The notes under the pieces: model-generated
Database searches by the model: none
What the model was told of the DNA's origin: nothing
Seen by the model: the letters and a program-made list of their open reading frames with translations, nothing else
Translations under genes and position numbers: made by a program
Source of the DNA: Streptomyces sp. NBC_00249
Lineage (GTDB): Bacteria; Actinomycetota; Actinomycetes; Streptomycetales; Streptomycetaceae
Direction: 5' to 3'
Length of the DNA stretch: 64,000 bases
NCBI RefSeq assembly: GCF_026342355.1
Contig: NZ_JAPEMV010000003.1
Location: 744,001 to 808,000, forward strand
Shown here: one piece after another, positions 44,430 through 53,366 of the stretch
How positions within the stretch are numbered: position 1 is the stretch's first letter
Layout of the letters: the number at the start of each line of letters is the position of its first letter

Positions 44430-45721
44430 CCTCGGACATACAGAAGTTGCCGACCGGGTTCGGACGGCTGTGGACCGCTCAGACGGTGTCCTCGCTCGGC
44501 GACGGGGTGATGCATGCCGCGCTGCCGCTGCTCGCGTTGACGCTGACACGGGATCCGATGGCGCTCGCCGTCGTCACGGCCGCCGGAACGCTGCCGTGGC
44601 TGCTCTTCGGGGTGCTCGGCGGTGCGCTGGTGGACCGCTGGGACCGCCGGCGCACGATGTGGATCGCGGACGCGGCGCGTGCGGTGCTGCTCGCGATACC
44701 GGTGGCAGCGGCCGCGCTCGACGTGCTGAGCATTCCGCTGCTCGCGGCCGTCGCCTTCCTGCTCGGCCTCGGCGGACTCTTCTTCGACACGGCCGCCACG
44801 GCCTATCTGCCGGATCTGCTCGGCCGCGACCCCGCACTCCTGGAGCGCGCCAACTCCCGCCTGCGCGGCGCCCAGACCGCCATGTCCGGCTTCGCGGGGC
44901 CGCCGGCCGGCAGTGCCCTGCTCGCGCTCGGACGGGCGGTTCCGCTGCTCGCCGACGCGGTGTCGTTCGCGCTCTCCGCGCTGCTCGTACGGTCGCTGCC
45001 TGCCGTACCCCGGCCCGTACCGCAGGCCCGTGAGTCGCTGCTGCGGCAGGCGCGGGCCGGGGCCTCGTACGTCTTCCGGGACCGGCTGCTGCTCGGGCTC
45101 GCGCTCCGCCCGGCGGTCGGGAACATCGCCTTCCTCGCCGTGGAGACCGTACTCGCACTCTTCGCGCACGACCGGCTCGGCATCGACACCTTCGGCTTCG
45201 GCCTGCTCCTCACGGCGGAGGCCGCCGGCGGTCTGCTCGGCGCGGGCATCGCCTCCTTCCTCGGCCGACGACTCGGCACCGGCACCGCGCTGACCTCCAC
45301 GGCCGTGGTCGAGGGACTCGCCATCCTGGGCCTCGCCGCCGCCCCGAACCCGTACGTGGCCGGGCTCGCGCTCGCCGTCTGCGGGGCGGGCATGGGCGCC
45401 ACGATGGTGCTCGCGCCCTCCCTCCGGCAGTCGATCGTCCCGGCCCACCTGATGGGCCGGGTCGTCTCCACCTCCCGCATGCTCTCCATGTGCGCCGCCC
45501 CGTTCGGGGCCTTCCTCGGCGGCTGGCTGGCCACCACCTACGACGTACGCACCCCGCTCTACGCCGCCGCCGTCCTCCTCCTGGCGATGACGGCCGTCAC
45601 GGCATCCATGACCAGCAACCGCCGCGTCGAAGCGGCGCTGCGTGCCGCCGCCCCGGCCGACGGTCCAGATCACACGGAATCCAAGGATCCCGCCCGGGAG
45701 AGCGCACCCGGCTTGCTGTGA
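44426..45721 (+). CDS. MFS exporter (DHA3-type)
   Basis: A 431-residue transporter with about 12 membrane segments. The loop after segment 2 has GALVDRWDRRRTMWIADAAR, a motif typical of the DHA3 group of the major facilitator family (macrolide and siderophore exporters such as MefA and EntS), and FDTAATAYLPDLLGRDPALLERANSRL follows in the central loop region. GTG 44426 overlaps the regulator's stop. It is expected to export a small molecule, perhaps an antibiotic, when the regulator is relieved. The C-terminal tail is polar. Confidence 0.92.
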   Translation: MTSDIQKLPTGFGRLWTAQTVSSLGDGVMHAALPLLALTLTRDPMALAVVTAAGTLPWLLFGVLGGALVDRWDRRRTMWIADAARAVLLAIPVAAAALDVLSIPLLAAVAFLLGLGGLFFDTAATAYLPDLLGRDPALLERANSRLRGAQTAMSGFAGPPAGSALLALGRAVPLLADAVSFALSALLVRSLPAVPRPVPQARESLLRQARAGASYVFRDRLLLGLALRPAVGNIAFLAVETVLALFAHDRLGIDTFGFGLLLTAEAAGGLLGAGIASFLGRRLGTGTALTSTAVVEGLAILGLAAAPNPYVAGLALAVCGAGMGATMVLAPSLRQSIVPAHLMGRVVSTSRMLSMCAAPFGAFLGGWLATTYDVRTPLYAAAVLLLAMTAVTASMTSNRRVEAALRAAAPADGPDHTESKDPARESAPGLL

Positions 45722-45844
45722 CGCCGGCCGCGAAGGCCTCACAACACGTCGGCTGCCAGGCCCTAGAGCCAGAGTGCGGCAGCGGCTGGTCTGTCAGAGC
45801 CCGCGCCTAGGCTGTCCGCAGAGACTCGATCAAGGAGCAGGGCA

Positions 45845-47602
45845 GTGCGGATAGAGCGTCATCAGGTGGGCGGGCCGGCCGTGTCGGCGGCGCGCGAGGA
45901 CTTCACGAACCGGATCGGGGGGCAGGTGCGGTCCATGTCGCGGGCCGGTCGCATGGCCACTTACGAATGGCAGTCGATCGCCGACGAGTTCCTCGACTAC
46001 CTGGGCGCCCTCTCCGTCGAGACACCCGACCTCGACACCCCGGAGGCCAAGGCCGCCCTCAAGGATGCCTCCGAGGCCGCGGCCGGCGCCGTCGCCTACG
46101 CGGCGTACCACCCGCACTGCAGCTTCCAGGTCTTCCTGGATTACGTGAACTTCGGCATGAGCTACGACCCGGGTGAGGATGCCCCCGAGGAGAGCATCAG
46201 GCCCGGGGAGTGGATCGACGCGCTCTGCCTGTCGGTTCTCAGGGACAAAGCCAAGTGGCACGGCGAGGCCTTCCACTTCGCTCGGGAGAAGTTCGCCGAG
46301 CAGGCGCAGGGAACGCCCGTCGGCGAGCTCGCCACAGGATTGACGGCCGCGGTCCTGGACGACACCGGCGACGACGAGGAGTACCCGCCGAGCGCCCAGG
46401 CCAAGCTCGCCGCCATTGACGCGGCCCTGGACCGCATCCGTACCCGCGCCGGGGAAACGGGCGAGCCCTTCCTGGACCGGCCGGACAGCGTGGCGCTGCG
46501 CACGCTGCACGCCGTGGCCGCCGAGGACCGGGAGGCCTTCGACGCCGCGCTGGCCGACCTACTGGTCATGCACACCACCCTGCAGGGCCACTCCGCCTCC
46601 CCGAGCACCCTTCTCCCGCTCGTCCCCATCGCTCTCGCCGCGCTCGCGTACCGGACCCTGGGCTGGGTGCCTGCCGTCCGCTCCGACTACCTCCCGCACG
46701 CGCTGATCACCGGCTTCGAGAGCCGAGGCCCGCGGGTCGCGGGGTTCGGCCGGGACCGGCGGCCGGACGCGGTGGCCGCGCTCGCCGCGGGCCCGCTGGT
46801 GGTGGATCGTCCGGCCTTCGACTGGACGGTGGGCCCGCAGATCGAGGCCATGTACGAGGAGGGCATCCGGGAGGCGTTCACCCCCGCCGACGGGGCACCC
46901 CTCGCCGTCTGGCGGCTCGACAGCGTCATGGGCGATCAGGAGCGCCTCTTCAAGTGGCGGGCGGGGAACCCCGGCGGGGTCACGGACGCCCTGCTCGCCG
47001 ACCTTCGTCTGGCATCCCAGATGGGGGCGGCCCTTTTCCGCATAGCCCTCGCGGAGCCGGGCACTGAGGCCGAGGTGACCATCGGCGGCCGCAACCTGCG
47101 CTACCCGGCCGAGCGGAAGCAGGAAGCCGGGGCCCACAACTGGGAGAAGGCCGTTGCCTTCGCCCTGATCACCGGTGCACGCGAGGACCTCGCCCCGCTG
47201 GTTCTCAGCGGCCCTGCCTTCGCCCGCCCGGACGGCTCCGCCTTCAGCGCGTACCGAGAAGCCCTTCACGCCTACCTGAAGGGCACCGATCCAGAACCGG
47301 CCGCGCAGCGCGCGCTGCAGCAGGCCGAGCAGGCCAAGGACTGGGGCTTCCCCATGCCGCCGGCCGTGCTGCTGTCGCAACTCGTGGAAGGTGACGAGGA
47401 GAGCTTCAACCTCGCCCTGGCCGACGCGCTCGAAGCCCACCGCGACTACTACCGGGTCGCCGACCGCGCCGACAGTCCGGATGCGTCCTGCAACATCGGC
47501 ATCCTCGCCCTGGCCTGCCACGCCCGCCGACGCGGCTGGGACATCCGCGTCGAATCCCCCTACCTTCCGCAAGGTCTCCTGCTGGCCGCTGAACCCTTCT
47601 AG
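45845..47602 (+). CDS. Imm49-type immunity family protein
   Basis: A 585-residue soluble protein matching the Imm49 group of polymorphic-toxin immunity proteins by pattern: HNWEKAVAFALITGAREDLA, LLSQLVEGDEESFNLALADA and CNIGILALACHARRRGWDIR are conserved landmarks of that family in Streptomyces. The N-terminal half repeats a related helical arrangement (VALRTLHAVAAEDREAFDAA). GTG 45845 follows AAGGAG. Immunity proteins normally sit beside a toxin gene; none is visible within this window, so this is an orphan copy or a member with another role. The family call is by memory of sequence style. Confidence 0.7.
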   Translation: MRIERHQVGGPAVSAAREDFTNRIGGQVRSMSRAGRMATYEWQSIADEFLDYLGALSVETPDLDTPEAKAALKDASEAAAGAVAYAAYHPHCSFQVFLDYVNFGMSYDPGEDAPEESIRPGEWIDALCLSVLRDKAKWHGEAFHFAREKFAEQAQGTPVGELATGLTAAVLDDTGDDEEYPPSAQAKLAAIDAALDRIRTRAGETGEPFLDRPDSVALRTLHAVAAEDREAFDAALADLLVMHTTLQGHSASPSTLLPLVPIALAALAYRTLGWVPAVRSDYLPHALITGFESRGPRVAGFGRDRRPDAVAALAAGPLVVDRPAFDWTVGPQIEAMYEEGIREAFTPADGAPLAVWRLDSVMGDQERLFKWRAGNPGGVTDALLADLRLASQMGAALFRIALAEPGTEAEVTIGGRNLRYPAERKQEAGAHNWEKAVAFALITGAREDLAPLVLSGPAFARPDGSAFSAYREALHAYLKGTDPEPAAQRALQQAEQAKDWGFPMPPAVLLSQLVEGDEESFNLALADALEAHRDYYRVADRADSPDASCNIGILALACHARRRGWDIRVESPYLPQGLLLAAEPF

Positions 47603-47789
47603 GGCGGGGTCCGCGGCCCCGACGACCCAGGCCTGCCTCTGATCGCCGGCGGTGAGCCCGGGCCACGGCCGGGTACCTGCAGCTGCTGATCTCAAAGGGT
47701 CTGGCCTTCGCGGAAGTCCCGGCGATCGTCGGCCTCGTGACGACATTCGTACAAGACCGAGGGCCGGCAGCCCGGGCACCCTCCCGTGG

Positions 47790-48199
47790 ATGGGTATCTA
47801 CGACGGTAAGCATGTCCAGGGGATGCACGTGGCCCACGACGGCCCGCGGGAGGCGCCGCCGCTGGTGCTCATCCACGGATCGACCCGCCGCTCGGCCCGC
47901 TCCTGTGGAGAGTCCGTTCCGGCGCGATGCTCCGCCGGGGGTGACCGTGGTGTGCAACCGCCCGGTGGACGTCCCGGACGACCTGGTCGCCGACGTACGG
48001 GGCCTTGGCTACCGCACGTTCAGGACGGTGCTGCGCCCCAACGGCGCGTACATCGCCGAGAAGAGCGTTCCCGCGCGCCTGACCGCACTCGACGTCCCGG
48101 TTCTGGTGATCTTCGGCGCTGCCGGCCCCCGCTGGGATCCGTCCTCGGCGCACCGCTACGACACGGTGCCGAACGCGCGAGTCGAGCAGCTGCCCGACG
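47790..48199 (+). pseudogene. Alpha/beta hydrolase relic with internal deletion
   Basis: From ATG 47790 the sequence reads GMHVAHDGPREAPPLVLIHG, the start of an alpha/beta hydrolase with its oxyanion H-G motif. Near 47885 the reading switches to another frame that gives DDLVADVRGLGYRTFRTVL then VPARLTALDVPVLVIFGAA and PNARVEQLPDVGHQ, the C-terminal part with its catalytic-acid strand and histidine. The middle, including the nucleophile elbow, is missing. It merges at about 48203 into an SDR fragment. Confidence 0.75.
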
Positions 48200-48202
48200 T
48201 CG

Positions 48203-48493
48203 GGCACCAACAGCGGCCTGGGCTGCGTCACCGCACGCGAACTCGCCCGCCACGGCGCGCACGTCGTCCTCGCCGCGCGAAACACGGACAAGGGAAGGGC
48301 CGCGCTCGACAGGCTCCCCGGCGAACTCCCCGAATCCGCCGTGGAGCTGCGCTCCCTGGACCTCGCCGACCTGGACTCGGTCCACACGTTCGCCGACGCC
48401 CTCGACACACCCGTGGACGTACTCGTCAACAACGCGGGGATATGGCACTCGTCGACGGCACGACGGACGATCTGGCGGAGGTCGCCGCGGCCG
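48203..48493 (+). pseudogene. Short-chain dehydrogenase relic
   Basis: A third frame reads GTNSGLGCVTARELARHGAH then VVLAARNTDKGRAALDRL, with DLADLDSVHTFADALDTPVD and VLVNNAGIWHSST following. These are the cofactor-binding G-x-x-x-G-x-G and N-N-A-G motifs of a short-chain dehydrogenase. The first glycine strand and everything after the N-N-A-G motif (including the Y-x-x-x-K active site) are absent. The 3' side ends at the MITE at 48494, so insertion of that element or a deletion next to it removed the rest. Confidence 0.8.
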
Positions 48494-48658
48494 CTAGTGC
48501 TGTGACCGGAAAGGTTCACCGTGTCACGGCGCCCGGCACGGCACCTCGCGGCGTTGTCGGACCACCCGAGTACGTCCAGTACACGCGGCGGCCCTCCGCC
48601 TTGCGAGGTACCGCACCGGACACCGCGACCCGGCAAACCTTTCCGGCCACAGCACTAG
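48494..48658. mobile_element. 165-bp MITE, copy 2
   Basis: This copy differs from the one at 39909-40073 at six of 165 positions and has the same length, orientation and CTAG ends. The left end adjoins the SDR relic; the right-end CTAG supplies the last stop codon of the LuxR-family gene that reads in from the other side. The near identity of the copies indicates recent mobilisation. Confidence 0.9.
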
Positions 48659-49785
48659 ACGATCCGGGCCCGGGCAGGCGGTTGCCCGGGGCGCCGGACC
48701 CGTGTCGGTTCCGGCAGCGCGGGCCAGTAGTGGTCGGTGAACAGGCGGGCGACCAGTGCGCCCCGGCTTGAGACATCGGCTTTGGCGAAGATCGTCTTGA
48801 GGTGGTCGCGGACGGTGTGCGGCGAGATGAACAGGGCCGCGGCGATCTCGGCGGTGGTCATCCCGCGCGCGGTCAGCTGGGTGATCTGGAGTTCCCGCGG
48901 GGTCAGGCCGTACGCCTCGGCGACCAGGACCGCCAGGTCGCCAGGCGTCGCGGGCTCGATGACGAGGGCCACCGGGCCGGGCCTGCCGTCAGGTCCGGTG
49001 AGGCACGAGGCGTGGCAGGTCAGCCAGCGGCCTTCGGTGGTCCGGATGCGCACCCGGGCATTGCCGCGGTCCTGGCCGTCGGCGACGGCGCGTGCCTGGA
49101 GCGCCGTGCCGATCACCCAGATCGGCAGCTTCAGCCCCAGCGGTGTGGGGAACGAGGGCCCCTTCGGCAGCCGTGCGAGGTGGTGCCGGGCCTCGTCGTT
49201 GGCCGACATGGCTTCGCCGGATTCGTCGAAGAGGATCAGGCCGGGCGCCGGGGAATCCGTGCCGCGCGCGGACGCGGGCGGCCGGGCGAACGTCCGCAGC
49301 CGCTCGGCCAGTGGGCGGGACAGGTCGGCGAGCAGCGCGGTCTCCTGCGGGCGGAAAGCGTCGGTGGTGCGGAACAGGCTCACCAGGCCCCACGGCCGGT
49401 CGCCGATCCGGAGCACGGCGCGCAGTTCGTCGTGCACGCCTTGGTCCAGCAGCAGGCGCCGGAACCGGGCGCTGCGGGCGGGCAGGTCGCCGGTGGCCGC
49501 GCGCAGCCCGGCCGCCGGTACGGCGGCGCGGGCCAGGTCACGGAACGGCAGGACGTTCTCCTCCAGCAGTTCGCTTCGCCAGTAGGCGGCGCAGCCCTCG
49601 CCGGAACCCAGGTTCTCCACCAGCATCGGTGCGGTGATCAGGCCGGTCTCCGGGTCGGTGGCCGTCCACACGGCCGAGTGGAACGGCACCAGCCGCCGCA
49701 GCCGGGCCGAGGCGCGGCTGAACAGTTCCAGGGCGTCGGCCGCCTGTTCGGCGGCAGCGAGCACCGGTCGGCGTTGATCGGTCAT
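48655..49785 (-). CDS. LuxR-family regulator with GAF-like sensor, stop codon in MITE
   Basis: A 376-residue regulator. Residues 1-170 look GAF-like, residues 180-270 are PAS-like (LILFDESGEAMSANDEARHH), and the LuxR DNA-binding domain is near residues 285-350 (LTPRELQITQLTARGMTTAE, FISPHTVRDHLKTIFAKADV). It reads to TAG at 48655-48657, which is the terminal CTAG of the MITE. The DNA-binding domain is complete, so the protein is probably functional, but its original C-terminal tail is likely replaced or shortened. Start ATG 49785. It is divergent from the FAD-dependent gene at 49990. Confidence 0.88.
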   Translation of the reverse strand: MTDQRRPVLAAAEQAADALELFSRASARLRRLVPFHSAVWTATDPETGLITAPMLVENLGSGEGCAAYWRSELLEENVLPFRDLARAAVPAAGLRAATGDLPARSARFRRLLLDQGVHDELRAVLRIGDRPWGLVSLFRTTDAFRPQETALLADLSRPLAERLRTFARPPASARGTDSPAPGLILFDESGEAMSANDEARHHLARLPKGPSFPTPLGLKLPIWVIGTALQARAVADGQDRGNARVRIRTTEGRWLTCHASCLTGPDGRPGPVALVIEPATPGDLAVLVAEAYGLTPRELQITQLTARGMTTAEIAAALFISPHTVRDHLKTIFAKADVSSRGALVARLFTDHYWPALPEPTRVRRPGQPPARARIV

Positions 49786-49989
49786 GTATGTCCCCTCGAC
49801 TGATCAGCCCGCACGTCGCGTGCCCCGGCCCTCGCACCTTCCAGTCCCTCAGCCTGCCCTGTCGCCCACACAGCACGGAACCCCTCGTTTGAGGGGGCCG
49901 TTCCCCGCCGATCTCCCGGGAGCGGGGGATGGGGCGCCCCGGCAAGGACGGGCAGGGTCGGTGGCACACGAGCATCGGAGAGGGAGATC

Positions 49990-51426
49990 ATGGACATCGC
50001 GATCATCGGGGGAGGTGCGGCGGCCGTCGGCCTGTTGGACGCGCTTGCCGCCACCGAGGGCAACGCAGCAGTGGGCGGGACCGGCACCATCACGGTCTTC
50101 GAGCCGTCGCCGCACCTGTGGCGGGGGCGGCCGTACGGGCCGGACCTGGACGCGGTGCTGGTCAACACGCCACCCGCGCTCATGTCGGTCCGGGGTGGTG
50201 ACTTCGGCCACTTCGCGGCCTGGCTCGGGAAACGCGGCGCCGACCACATCGACCCGCTCCTCGGCCAACCGCTGGTCCCGCGCTCCCTCTACGGCCAGTA
50301 CCTGGTCCACTCCGCGGAGAAGGCCGTGGCGGCTCTGGGCGAACAGGGTTGGCCGGTGCGCGTCGTGGCCGCGCGGGTGACGGACGCCGTCGTCCGCTCC
50401 GGCACGCGCTTGGTCCTGCACACGGACGACGGGCAGGAGTACGAGGCCGACCGCGTGGCGCTGTGCATGGGTGGGGGAACACCCCCCGACCTGTACGGAC
50501 TTACCGGTGAAGCGGGCTTCACGGCCGATCCCTATCCGATCGCCGACACGCTCGACCACATGGCCGCCGGCGACGATGTGGCGGTCATCGGCAGCGGCCT
50601 GACCGCCGTCGACGTCGTCGTGGCCCTCGCCGCGCACCGGTATCCGGGACGGATCACGCTCCTGTCGCGCAGCGGGGTGCTCCCGCACGTCTGGCAGCGT
50701 CCGGACGGCCGGCGCCCGACACACGTGACCGTCGAGCGGGTGGCAGCGCTGCACAGCACCCGGGGGCACCTCGCGCTCGACGACCTCGTCGGCCTGCTGC
50801 GCGAGGAACTGGCCGCCGCGGGGGAGGACTTCGGCGAACTCGCGGCCCGGCTCCGCGGCACTCGGACGGACAACCCGGTCCGACGTCTCCGGCAGCAGAT
50901 CGCCGCGGTCGACGACCCTCGGATCGGGCGCCGCGTGTTGCAGGAGACGGCACACACCGTCGGCCCTTACGCCTGGCGCCTGTTGCGCGAACCGGACCGG
51001 GCACGGCTGCGGTGCCACCTCCGCACGGCCACGAGCGTCGCCTCGCCCATGGTCCCGGTGAACGCGTCCGTCCTGATGCGGCTCCTGGACTCCGGTCAGC
51101 TCACCGTCTCTTCCGGCGTCGATGCGATCGAGCCCGTGAACGGGCGGTTCCGGGTGCGGGACGCCGACGGCCAACGCACCGCGCATGTCGTCGTCAACGC
51201 CGTGAACCCGCCCGCGCAAGCGGCCCCGGGCATGGCCCGGCACCTGGTCCGATCGCTGACGGGCGCCGGTCTGGCCACCATCCACCCGTCCGGCGGGGTG
51301 GTCCCTGCCGACCCGCGCGTGCATGTGGTCGGCGACCTGGCCGGCGGCGGCTCGTTCATCACGTCGAGCATCGCGGGCGTCGCCGCGCAGGCGTCCCGCA
51401 CCGCCGTGGCGCTCCGGACGCCCTGA
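49990..51426 (+). CDS. FAD/NAD(P)-binding protein
   Basis: A 478-residue protein with an N-terminal FAD-binding motif (IAIIGGGAAAVGLLDAL), an NAD-binding motif near residue 198 (DVAVIGSGLTAVDVVVAL) and a terminal G-D motif (HVVGDLAGGGSFITSSI). Pattern fits the FAD_NAD(P)-binding group that includes HcpA/hydroxylase-like proteins and N-oxidising relatives, some linked to amino-acid or siderophore chemistry. GGGAGATC precedes ATG 49990. The LuxR-type gene upstream is divergent and may control it; the reaction is unknown. Confidence 0.85.
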   Translation: MDIAIIGGGAAAVGLLDALAATEGNAAVGGTGTITVFEPSPHLWRGRPYGPDLDAVLVNTPPALMSVRGGDFGHFAAWLGKRGADHIDPLLGQPLVPRSLYGQYLVHSAEKAVAALGEQGWPVRVVAARVTDAVVRSGTRLVLHTDDGQEYEADRVALCMGGGTPPDLYGLTGEAGFTADPYPIADTLDHMAAGDDVAVIGSGLTAVDVVVALAAHRYPGRITLLSRSGVLPHVWQRPDGRRPTHVTVERVAALHSTRGHLALDDLVGLLREELAAAGEDFGELAARLRGTRTDNPVRRLRQQIAAVDDPRIGRRVLQETAHTVGPYAWRLLREPDRARLRCHLRTATSVASPMVPVNASVLMRLLDSGQLTVSSGVDAIEPVNGRFRVRDADGQRTAHVVVNAVNPPAQAAPGMARHLVRSLTGAGLATIHPSGGVVPADPRVHVVGDLAGGGSFITSSIAGVAAQASRTAVALRTP

Positions 51427-51459
51427 CCGTCAGCCGCCTGAGGGAGGGGGGAAGGCCGT

Positions 51460-51861
51460 TCAGTTCAGGTGCTCGCGGACGCACTGCGTGTACTGGTGGA
51501 AGCTGTCGGGCTGGTAGCACTCCTGCGTCTTGTTCGCGTACCAGAGCATGAGGACGGCGACCAGCCCGGACACCACGATTGCGAGGGACGACGTCACCAC
51601 GGCGGTGACGGCCTTGCCCCGTCCCGTACCGGTCCGCTTGGCCGTTGTCAGCGAGGCGATGCCCAGGAGCAGGCCGATCACGGCGAGGGGGCCGCCGATG
51701 AAGACGACCGAGGTGCACAGGCCGATGATGCCCAGTGTCATCGCGCCCGTGGCCAGGCTGTTCTTCGGCGCTGTCAGGCCCGGCGCCCTTCCGTTCGGTG
51801 GGGCGTGGTCCTGAGCGGACACCGTGTGGTTCAGCGGTGTCTCGATCCCTTGAGCGTTCAT
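51460..51861 (-). CDS. DUF4190-type membrane protein
   Basis: A 133-residue protein from ATG 51861, with GGAAGGA upstream. The N-terminal 35 residues are polar and Pro-rich. Then comes the DUF4190 core: NSLATGAMTLGIIGLCTSVV, a hydrophobic hairpin, GIASLTTAKRTGTGRGKAV, and a final membrane segment (SLAIVVSGLVAVLMLWYA). The short tail has two cysteines (QECYQPDS, TQCVREHL) outside the membrane. It converges on the FAD gene. Function is unknown for the family. Confidence 0.85.
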   Translation of the reverse strand: MNAQGIETPLNHTVSAQDHAPPNGRAPGLTAPKNSLATGAMTLGIIGLCTSVVFIGGPLAVIGLLLGIASLTTAKRTGTGRGKAVTAVVTSSLAIVVSGLVAVLMLWYANKTQECYQPDSFHQYTQCVREHLN

Positions 51862-52106
51862 CAGCCCGTCCTTCCGTCCCGTCAACTGGTCAGACCCCGA
51901 TTCTGGTTTCGGGGGCCCACGGACACATCGCGGGAAGGCGGGAGAATTCGCTCCCCCGATCGGGTGAGGCCGCCGGTGGGCCGTCCGGGCACACTTGCCT
52001 GGCCATGCTCAGAGGGAATCCGGCCGCTGCTGGGGGTGCCGTTGCCGGATCCCGTGGGCGAGCGTCGGCGTGCGGGCTCGCCTGGTGACGGGGCGGCTTC
52101 TTCCAC

Positions 52107-52358
52107 GGCATCGGGCGCGCGGGGACAGCACCGGCCCGGGCCCTGGCCGACCTGCCCGAGCTGCTCGACCGGATGCGGCACACGGGCGCTGTGGTGGAGC
52201 CGGAGCTGTCGGGCGACCATGCGCAGGTGCAGGGGACGCTCTCCCGGGCGGCGTACCGGATCCTCAGGAAGGGCTGACGAACGCGCTGCGGCACGGAGCG
52301 GGCGGTCCGATCCGGGTCAAGGCGGCGGCCACGCCGGACTCGCTGGAGCTCGAACGCT
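52107..52358 (+). pseudogene. Histidine-kinase relic with frameshift
   Basis: In one frame, ARALADLPELLDRMRHTGAV then LSRAAYRILRKG and TGA at 52275-52277 match the region between the dimerisation and ATPase domains of a NarL-type histidine kinase. The ATPase N box continues in another frame as QEGLTNALRHGAGGPIRVKA to about 52358. A one-base shift near 52265 breaks the gene, and both ends are absent: there is no H-box and no G-box. It reads as decay of a two-component gene. Confidence 0.75.
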
Positions 52359-52465
52359 GTTCCCGGCCTGATCGGGCTGACATGGGCGTCTGCGATCACC
52401 TTGGTGACGGCGGGCGCCCGCGCTGTTGTGGAGGCGGTCCAGGGAACGTCAGCCGCGGGCTGGCG

Positions 52466-53131
52466 TCACCGCCCTGTCGGTCGCCGCGGCCTCCGGCGCC
52501 GCTTCTCGTACGCCTCCCGGATTCCGCCGGCCAGCCCCAGGAGCACCGCCGCCCCGACCGCCACCTCGGCTGCGGTGCGCAGGCCCCAGCCGTGGACCTC
52601 CGCGGCAGCGCGCGGGGAGACCTTGCCCTGCGGGTCGAGCAGCACCGCCAGGGACTCGCCCTGCTTCGCGAGCCGCGCGGTGGTGTCCAGGTGCTCCGGG
52701 CCGCCCGCGGGGCAGTCCAGGCGGTGGTCGTACGAGGTCCGGGTCGTGGAGGTCCAGTGGCCCTGGGCGTCCATGGAGGATTCCGTCTCGGTGCGCTCGG
52801 TGACCTTCAGCACGATGCAGCTGATCTCGACGCCCCGGTCCTCCAGAGTGATGTGCCCCACGGACGCGAGTGCCAGGATGGCGCCGAGGCCGGCAGGGAG
52901 GGCGGACAGCGAGATGAGCGAGGCCCCGCGCCGCGCGGCGAGGGCGGCGTGCCAGCCGAGCAGGACCAGCGGGAGCAGCAGCCCGCCGAGGAAGAAACCC
53001 CAGCTGCCGACAGACCCGTATGCCGACTCCCAGGCCACCCCGAACGCCAGGCCCGCGGTCAGCGGCGGCGCGGCCAGCGCCACCGCGGTCCGCCAGAGCC
53101 CGCGTGCCCATCCCCCGTGCCAGCCCGCCAT
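52466..53131 (-). CDS. DUF3592-like membrane protein
   Basis: A 221-residue protein. ATG 53131 has GGGGGCGGGT directly upstream and is preferred over an earlier start at 53230. Two or three hydrophobic segments lie in residues 12-75, one near 90, and one close to the C-terminus (AEVAVGAAVLLGLAGGI). Between them a beta-rich domain (CIVLKVTERTETESSMDAQG, RTSYDHRLDCPAGG) has the DUF3592 pattern. Family members are common in Streptomyces; their role is unknown. Confidence 0.8.
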   Translation of the reverse strand: MAGWHGGWARGLWRTAVALAAPPLTAGLAFGVAWESAYGSVGSWGFFLGGLLLPLVLLGWHAALAARRGASLISLSALPAGLGAILALASVGHITLEDRGVEISCIVLKVTERTETESSMDAQGHWTSTTRTSYDHRLDCPAGGPEHLDTTARLAKQGESLAVLLDPQGKVSPRAAAEVHGWGLRTAAEVAVGAAVLLGLAGGIREAYEKRRRRPRRPTGR

Positions 53132-53366
53132 ACCCGCCCCCGTGGCTCGTACGTATGCGCTCCAGGTAACCGCGACGGCACGGGGCACGTAAAGAGCGCG
53201 GCTGCCCGGCCCGGCTGAGGAGGGCGGCACTTGGTGACGCTGAGACCGCCGGCTGAGCCGATGCCGGCGCAGGCCGCCAAGGCGCTTCCGGCCGTGGGGC
53301 CCGAACCCCTCCTCCGTCCACCCCCGGCGCGGCTACCGTGGCGGTACAACCTGTTTGGAGGAGCCC

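Noticed and set aside
47603..47789. Frame YLQLLISKGLAFAEVPAIVG as a possible gene end
   Set aside because: No start, no ribosome-binding site and no recognised family; treated as flank of the hydrolase relic.
48443..48493. Small frame MALVDGTTDDLAEVAAAA before MITE copy 2
   Set aside because: It overlaps the SDR relic in another frame and has no ribosome-binding site.
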